Shown here: in pieces, positions 63,329-64,000 of the stretch
Numbering within the stretch: position 1 is the stretch's first letter
Layout of the letters: every line of letters begins with the position of its first letter
NCBI GenBank assembly: GCA_026018925.1
Contig: JAKSZU010000130.1
Span: forward strand, 186,001 to 250,000
DNA from: Tupaia tana
Taxonomy: Eukaryota > Chordata > Mammalia > Scandentia > Tupaiidae
Reading direction: 5' to 3'
Length of the DNA: 64,000 nucleotides
Translations under genes and position numbers: made by a program
Notes under the pieces: generated by a model
What the model saw: only the letters and a program-made list of their open reading frames with translations
Database searches by the model: none
What the model was told of the DNA's origin: nothing

Positions 63329-63641
63329 ATGAGTAGAAAACCTTCATTTCTCCTGTGCCTGAAATATCTAGTTCCAAGTATCCATGTGGAATCTTCTCAG
63401 AGAAAGGCTCAACTCTCCTGCCTGGAAAAAGGTGCAGAACGGCTTATTAACAAAACAAAGATGGAGCTGAGACCCGAGAGAAATTCTACCTTTAAATAAA
63501 CGCAAAAAAAAAAAAATTACCAAAAAAAAAAAATGAGGAGACCGGAGAAGAGAGAAACAGAGACCTCAGAGACACAGAGACAGGGATAGAAGGCAAGAGG
63601 TTCTCCCTACCACACTAGCCTTGCTTGCTGGAGGCTGAATT
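63329..63641 (+). repeat. A-type monomer, start of block 8
   Basis: Has 'gaagtatgag', 'gtgcagaacgg', 'gagacccgagag' and AATAAA at 63,495-63,500. It is preceded by a chimera (63,018) that has only the 3' half of a tail monomer. Confidence 0.86.
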
Positions 63642-63955
63642 ATGAGTAGAAAACATTCATTTCTCCTGTGCCTTTAATATCGAGTTCCCAGTATCCATGT
63701 TGAATCTTCTCAGAGAATGGCTCAACTCTCCTGCCTGGAAAAAGGAGCAGAAGGGCTTATTAACAAAACAAAAGATGGAGATGAGAGCCAGAGAGAAATT
63801 CTACCTTTAAAAAAACGCAAAAAGGAAAAATTACCAAAAAAAAAAAATGAGGAGACAGGAGAAGAGAGAAACAGAGAGCTCAGAGACACAGAGACAGGGA
63901 TAGAAGGCCAGAGGGGCTCCCTACCACACTAGCTTTGCTTGCTGGAGGCTGAATT
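63642..63955 (+). repeat. B-type monomer with an internal conversion patch
   Basis: It is B-type on both sides ('acattcatttc' before, 'catgttgaatc' and 'gatggagatgag' after), but the short stretch at 63,671-63,686 reads 'ctttaatatcgag' as in the subtype at 60,212. The B copies at 417, 18,167, 34,989, 41,839, 46,507 and 55,542 have 'ctgaaatatctag'; the B copy at 29,379 has 'cttaaatatctag'. A short patch flanked by B sequence suggests gene conversion. Confidence 0.78.
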
Positions 63956-64000
63956 ATGAGTAGAAAACCTTCATTTCTCCTGTGCCTGAAATATCTAGTT

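Larger units (their letters stand above)
1..64000 (+). repeat. Tandem satellite array, ~311-bp monomer, about 205 head-to-tail copies
   Basis: The whole window is one tandem repeat. The landmark 'attatgagtagaaaac' (or a one-base variant) recurs every 308-315 bp from 104 to 63,956, always on the given strand. Other constant landmarks are 'ctcctgcctggaaaaagg' near position +87, 'gcttattaacaaaac' near +114 and 'cacactagctttgc' near +282. Most length variation lies in the A-runs at about +168 to +203. No transposon, unique spacer or inverted copy interrupts it. The array enters and leaves the window mid-monomer. Satellite identity and HOR organisation are seen directly; placement at a centromere, pericentromere, subtelomere or heterochromatic knob is inference. 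I do not recognise the family by name. The strand is arbitrary and only records the orientation used here. Confidence 0.98.
63329..64000 (+). repeat. HOR block 8 (start only): A, B and partial C monomer
   Basis: Monomer starts are 63,329 (A), 63,642 (B) and 63,956 (cut after 45 bases by the window end). The A monomer has 'gagacccgagag' and 'aataaacgc'. The B monomer keeps 'acattcatttc' and 'catgttgaatc' but contains 'ctttaatatcgag', a patch from another subtype. Confidence 0.88.

Noticed and set aside
1..64000. A CRISPR array or bacterial tandem element, because of the regular repeats
   Set aside because: The repeat unit is ~311 bp with no short-repeat/unique-spacer alternation; 'spacers' do not exist because the whole monomer is repeated.
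1..64000. A viral or retroviral origin for the monomer
   Set aside because: I see no LTR ends, primer-binding site, polymerase motif or other viral feature in the monomer.

Overview
The window is one uninterrupted block of eukaryotic satellite DNA. From base 1 to base 64,000 it is a head-to-tail array of a single monomer of about 311 bp (start-to-start spacing 308 to 315 bp). I count about 205 copies, all in the same orientation. It begins and ends inside a monomer, so the array continues on both sides. I found no protein-coding gene, RNA gene, transposon, CRISPR array or unique-sequence island. The many short open frames are by-products of the repeat: each starts at the same ATG, ends at a TAG near the monomer end, and changes its C-terminus whenever the internal A-run changes length.

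The monomer, counted from the ATG of 'atgagtag', has four parts. Positions about 1-160 are mixed sequence. Positions about 162-204 hold four A-runs around one CpG (taaaaaaacgc..). Positions about 205-272 form a purine-rich stretch made of degenerate 'cagagac' units. Positions about 273-311 are a GC-richer tail ending 'gctggaggctgaatt'. The organism cannot be named from this. A long, homogenised, ~311-bp tandem array with higher-order structure points to heterochromatin of an animal, perhaps a mammal: centromeric, pericentromeric or subtelomeric. No perfect CENP-B box was seen.

The array has higher-order repeat (HOR) structure of unusually variable length. A distinctive 'A-type' monomer (gtgcagaacgg.., gagacccgagag) followed by a 'B-type' monomer (acattcatttc.., catgttgaatc) marks the start of each block. 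The blocks are 104-17,854 (57 monomers), 17,855-29,066 (36), 29,067-34,676 (18), 34,677-41,526 (22), 41,527-46,193 (15), 46,194-55,230 (29), 55,231-63,328 (26), and 63,329 onward (cut by the window end). In five of the seven A-monomers preceded by a full monomer (29,067 to 55,231), the preceding one is a tail 'T' type with ATGGGTAG instead of ATGAGTAG. Blocks share a header order and internal modules, including a 4-monomer module seen six times, but differ by insertions, deletions and duplications of whole monomers.

Recent rearrangements are visible: near-identical tandem duplications of 12 monomers (3.7 kb), 9 monomers (2.8 kb), 4 monomers (1.24 kb), a partly shared 3-monomer unit (0.94 kb) and a partial 5-monomer unit (1.56 kb). 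Several chimeric monomers have a 5' half of one subtype and a 3' half of another. Together these record unequal crossing-over and gene conversion in a young, active array. All subtype assignments were made by eye from diagnostic bases, not by alignment software.
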